Below are positions 63,085-64,000 of a stretch of DNA of 64,000 bases, piece by piece. How positions within the stretch are numbered: position 1 is the stretch's first letter; each line of letters opens with the position of its first letter. Source of the stretch: an uncultured Burkholderiales bacterium (GTDB taxonomy: Bacteria > Pseudomonadota > Gammaproteobacteria > Burkholderiales > Burkholderiaceae_C); the NCBI GenBank assembly GCA_903830725.1, contig CAIKVH010000048.1, positions 62,001-126,000 on the forward strand, read 5' to 3'. The notes beneath the pieces were generated by a model. It ran no database searches and was not told where the DNA came from. It was given only the letters and a program-made list of their open reading frames with translations. Both the position numbers and the translations under genes were made by a program.

Positions 63085-64000
63085 CTAGCCAATAGAAGCC
63101 GATTGAACGACTTCTAGTTTTTTGCTCTTGGCTGAGATCATCACCGCCTCTAATGCGGCAACGTTAGCCAGCATCTCAGCGCTACTCACAGGGTAGGGCT
63201 TAATTCCCTGCACGGCAAGTGCAAAAGCCTCCAAGTTAGCAAGCACTGTTGGGTGCGCAGGAGCAAATCTTGCGGTGGTGTCTTGTCCTCTGATAACGGT
63301 TTTAATGTCCCATCCAGTCGGATTCTCTGGGTGCGTTCTGTCCCTAATTTCTACCCATCCCTTTGATCCGTAGACTGCAAATCTCCCCTCAAAAGGGGTG
63401 GCAAGCACAGCAGAGATCATTGCGTTGGCTCCATTTTTAAAGCCCATCATGATGCCAAGGGTGTCGCCGTTCTCGAAATTAGAGCCAAGGGTCGCAAGCC
63501 TGGCCCAGAGTTGCTCACAGGGACCAAGGATCGCAATACTCAAATCCACCAAGTGGATGCCGGTTGCTGTGAGCGGGCCAACTGGTGCAAATGCATTGGA
63601 TAAACGCCAATTGTCCTTTGGAAGGGCAAAGAATTTGTCCTGGCTGAAATTAGCCTCTATTTGAAGAATTTCACCCAAGGTTCCATTTGCAATCATCTCC
63701 CTCAACTGTATGATTTCAGGCTCGAACCTGCGTTCATGACCAATACCTAAAACCAAATTGTGCTCTTTACAAATCGATATCGCTTGTTCCGCGTCTTTAA
63801 GGTTTAAGCACAGGGGTTTCTCGCAAAATACATGCAACCCATGCTTGGCCGCTTTCACGATTTGACTGGCATGCTCAAGGTGAGGGGTGCACAAAATGAC
63901 CGCATCTAAGTTTTCTTGGGCTATCAGTGCATCCACCCCCCCGTGCAACTGAACGTCTTTGAGCAAGGGGTCTGAGGACATTTCTTTGCGAATGTCCTCA
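63085..64000 (-). CDS. Gfo/Idh/MocA-family oxidoreductase, 5' end beyond window
   Basis: The reading frame continues past the right edge (EDIRKE precedes the first internal Met), and the Rossmann start with its GxGxxG motif is absent, so the gene is cut. The visible 300 residues show AVILCTPHLEHASQIVKAAK, HVFCEKPLCLNLKDAEQAI and a substrate-domain catalytic region with GIHLVDLSIAILG. This NAD(P)-dependent family oxidises or reduces sugars or other hydroxyl compounds. It is 31 bases upstream of the TetR gene on the same strand, so probably part of the same operon, with more genes expected upstream. Confidence 0.88.
   Translation of the reverse strand, partial: EDIRKEMSSDPLLKDVQLHGGVDALIAQENLDAVILCTPHLEHASQIVKAAKHGLHVFCEKPLCLNLKDAEQAISICKEHNLVLGIGHERRFEPEIIQLREMIANGTLGEILQIEANFSQDKFFALPKDNWRLSNAFAPVGPLTATGIHLVDLSIAILGPCEQLWARLATLGSNFENGDTLGIMMGFKNGANAMISAVLATPFEGRFAVYGSKGWVEIRDRTHPENPTGWDIKTVIRGQDTTARFAPAHPTVLANLEAFALAVQGIKPYPVSSAEMLANVAALEAVMISAKSKKLEVVQSASIG

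Overview
The window looks like chromosomal DNA of a free-living betaproteobacterium of the order Burkholderiales. A small-genome freshwater member such as Polynucleobacter or a relative is the best guess. This is inferred from the modest GC content (mid-40s percent by eye), a lipoyl-bearing LpdA, aceE-aceF-lpdA next to a FixLJ-type two-component pair, OprB-type porin and DUF2946-like genes, and several Liv-type and tripartite molybdenum-enzyme style genes. No tRNA, rRNA, CRISPR array or intact insertion sequence was recognised.

Bases 1-10,000 are housekeeping genes: the end of a FAD oxidoreductase, pyrD, rpiA, an acidic unknown protein, folD-prlC, and a FixJ/FixL-like regulator-kinase pair. 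The kinase is divergent from aceE-aceF-lpdA-enoyl-CoA hydratase (10.2-17.3 kb), a pyruvate dehydrogenase operon with three related lipoyl domains. From 17.3 to 28.5 kb come an adhesin-E-like secreted protein, the Kup potassium transporter, a secreted phosphodiesterase, a short-chain dehydrogenase, a voltage-gated potassium channel, two small proteins, an unusual alpha/beta hydrolase and the dicarboxylate carrier DctA.

Bases 28.7-37.2 kb are accessory in character. They hold an HpaI-type aldolase, a frameshifted stub of an AAA ATPase beside a higBA toxin-antitoxin pair, an OprB-like porin with a DUF2946-like protein, a gluconolactonase with an acyl-CoA-dehydrogenase-type monooxygenase, a drug/metabolite exporter, and an orphan HTH antitoxin-like gene. 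Bases 36.7-49.1 kb contain an FKBP isomerase, transketolase, feoAB with a Fur-box-like site, an exported class II aldolase with an MFS carrier, an orphan modA followed by an isoquinoline-oxidoreductase-like molybdenum hydroxylase (iorAB), a Gph-type phosphatase and HU.

From 49.3 kb to the end every gene is on the minus strand with gaps under 90 bases, forming one apparent catabolic unit of 14 genes. It reads: Gfo/Idh/MocA dehydrogenase, TetR regulator, flavin reductase, luciferase-like monooxygenase, CocE/NonD hydrolase, a complete Liv-type ABC importer (binding protein, two permeases, two ATPases), an ACMSD-like amidohydrolase/decarboxylase, a 3-hydroxyisobutyrate-dehydrogenase-like enzyme, and a second molybdenum hydroxylase (2Fe-2S plus large subunit). 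The set suggests import and breakdown of an unknown, probably N-heterocyclic or ester/amide-bearing compound. The 65-base gap upstream of the flavin reductase holds a perfect FNR-type palindrome and a 9-base inverted repeat, so oxygen and a TetR ligand may jointly control it. This operon is the strongest candidate for an undescribed system.
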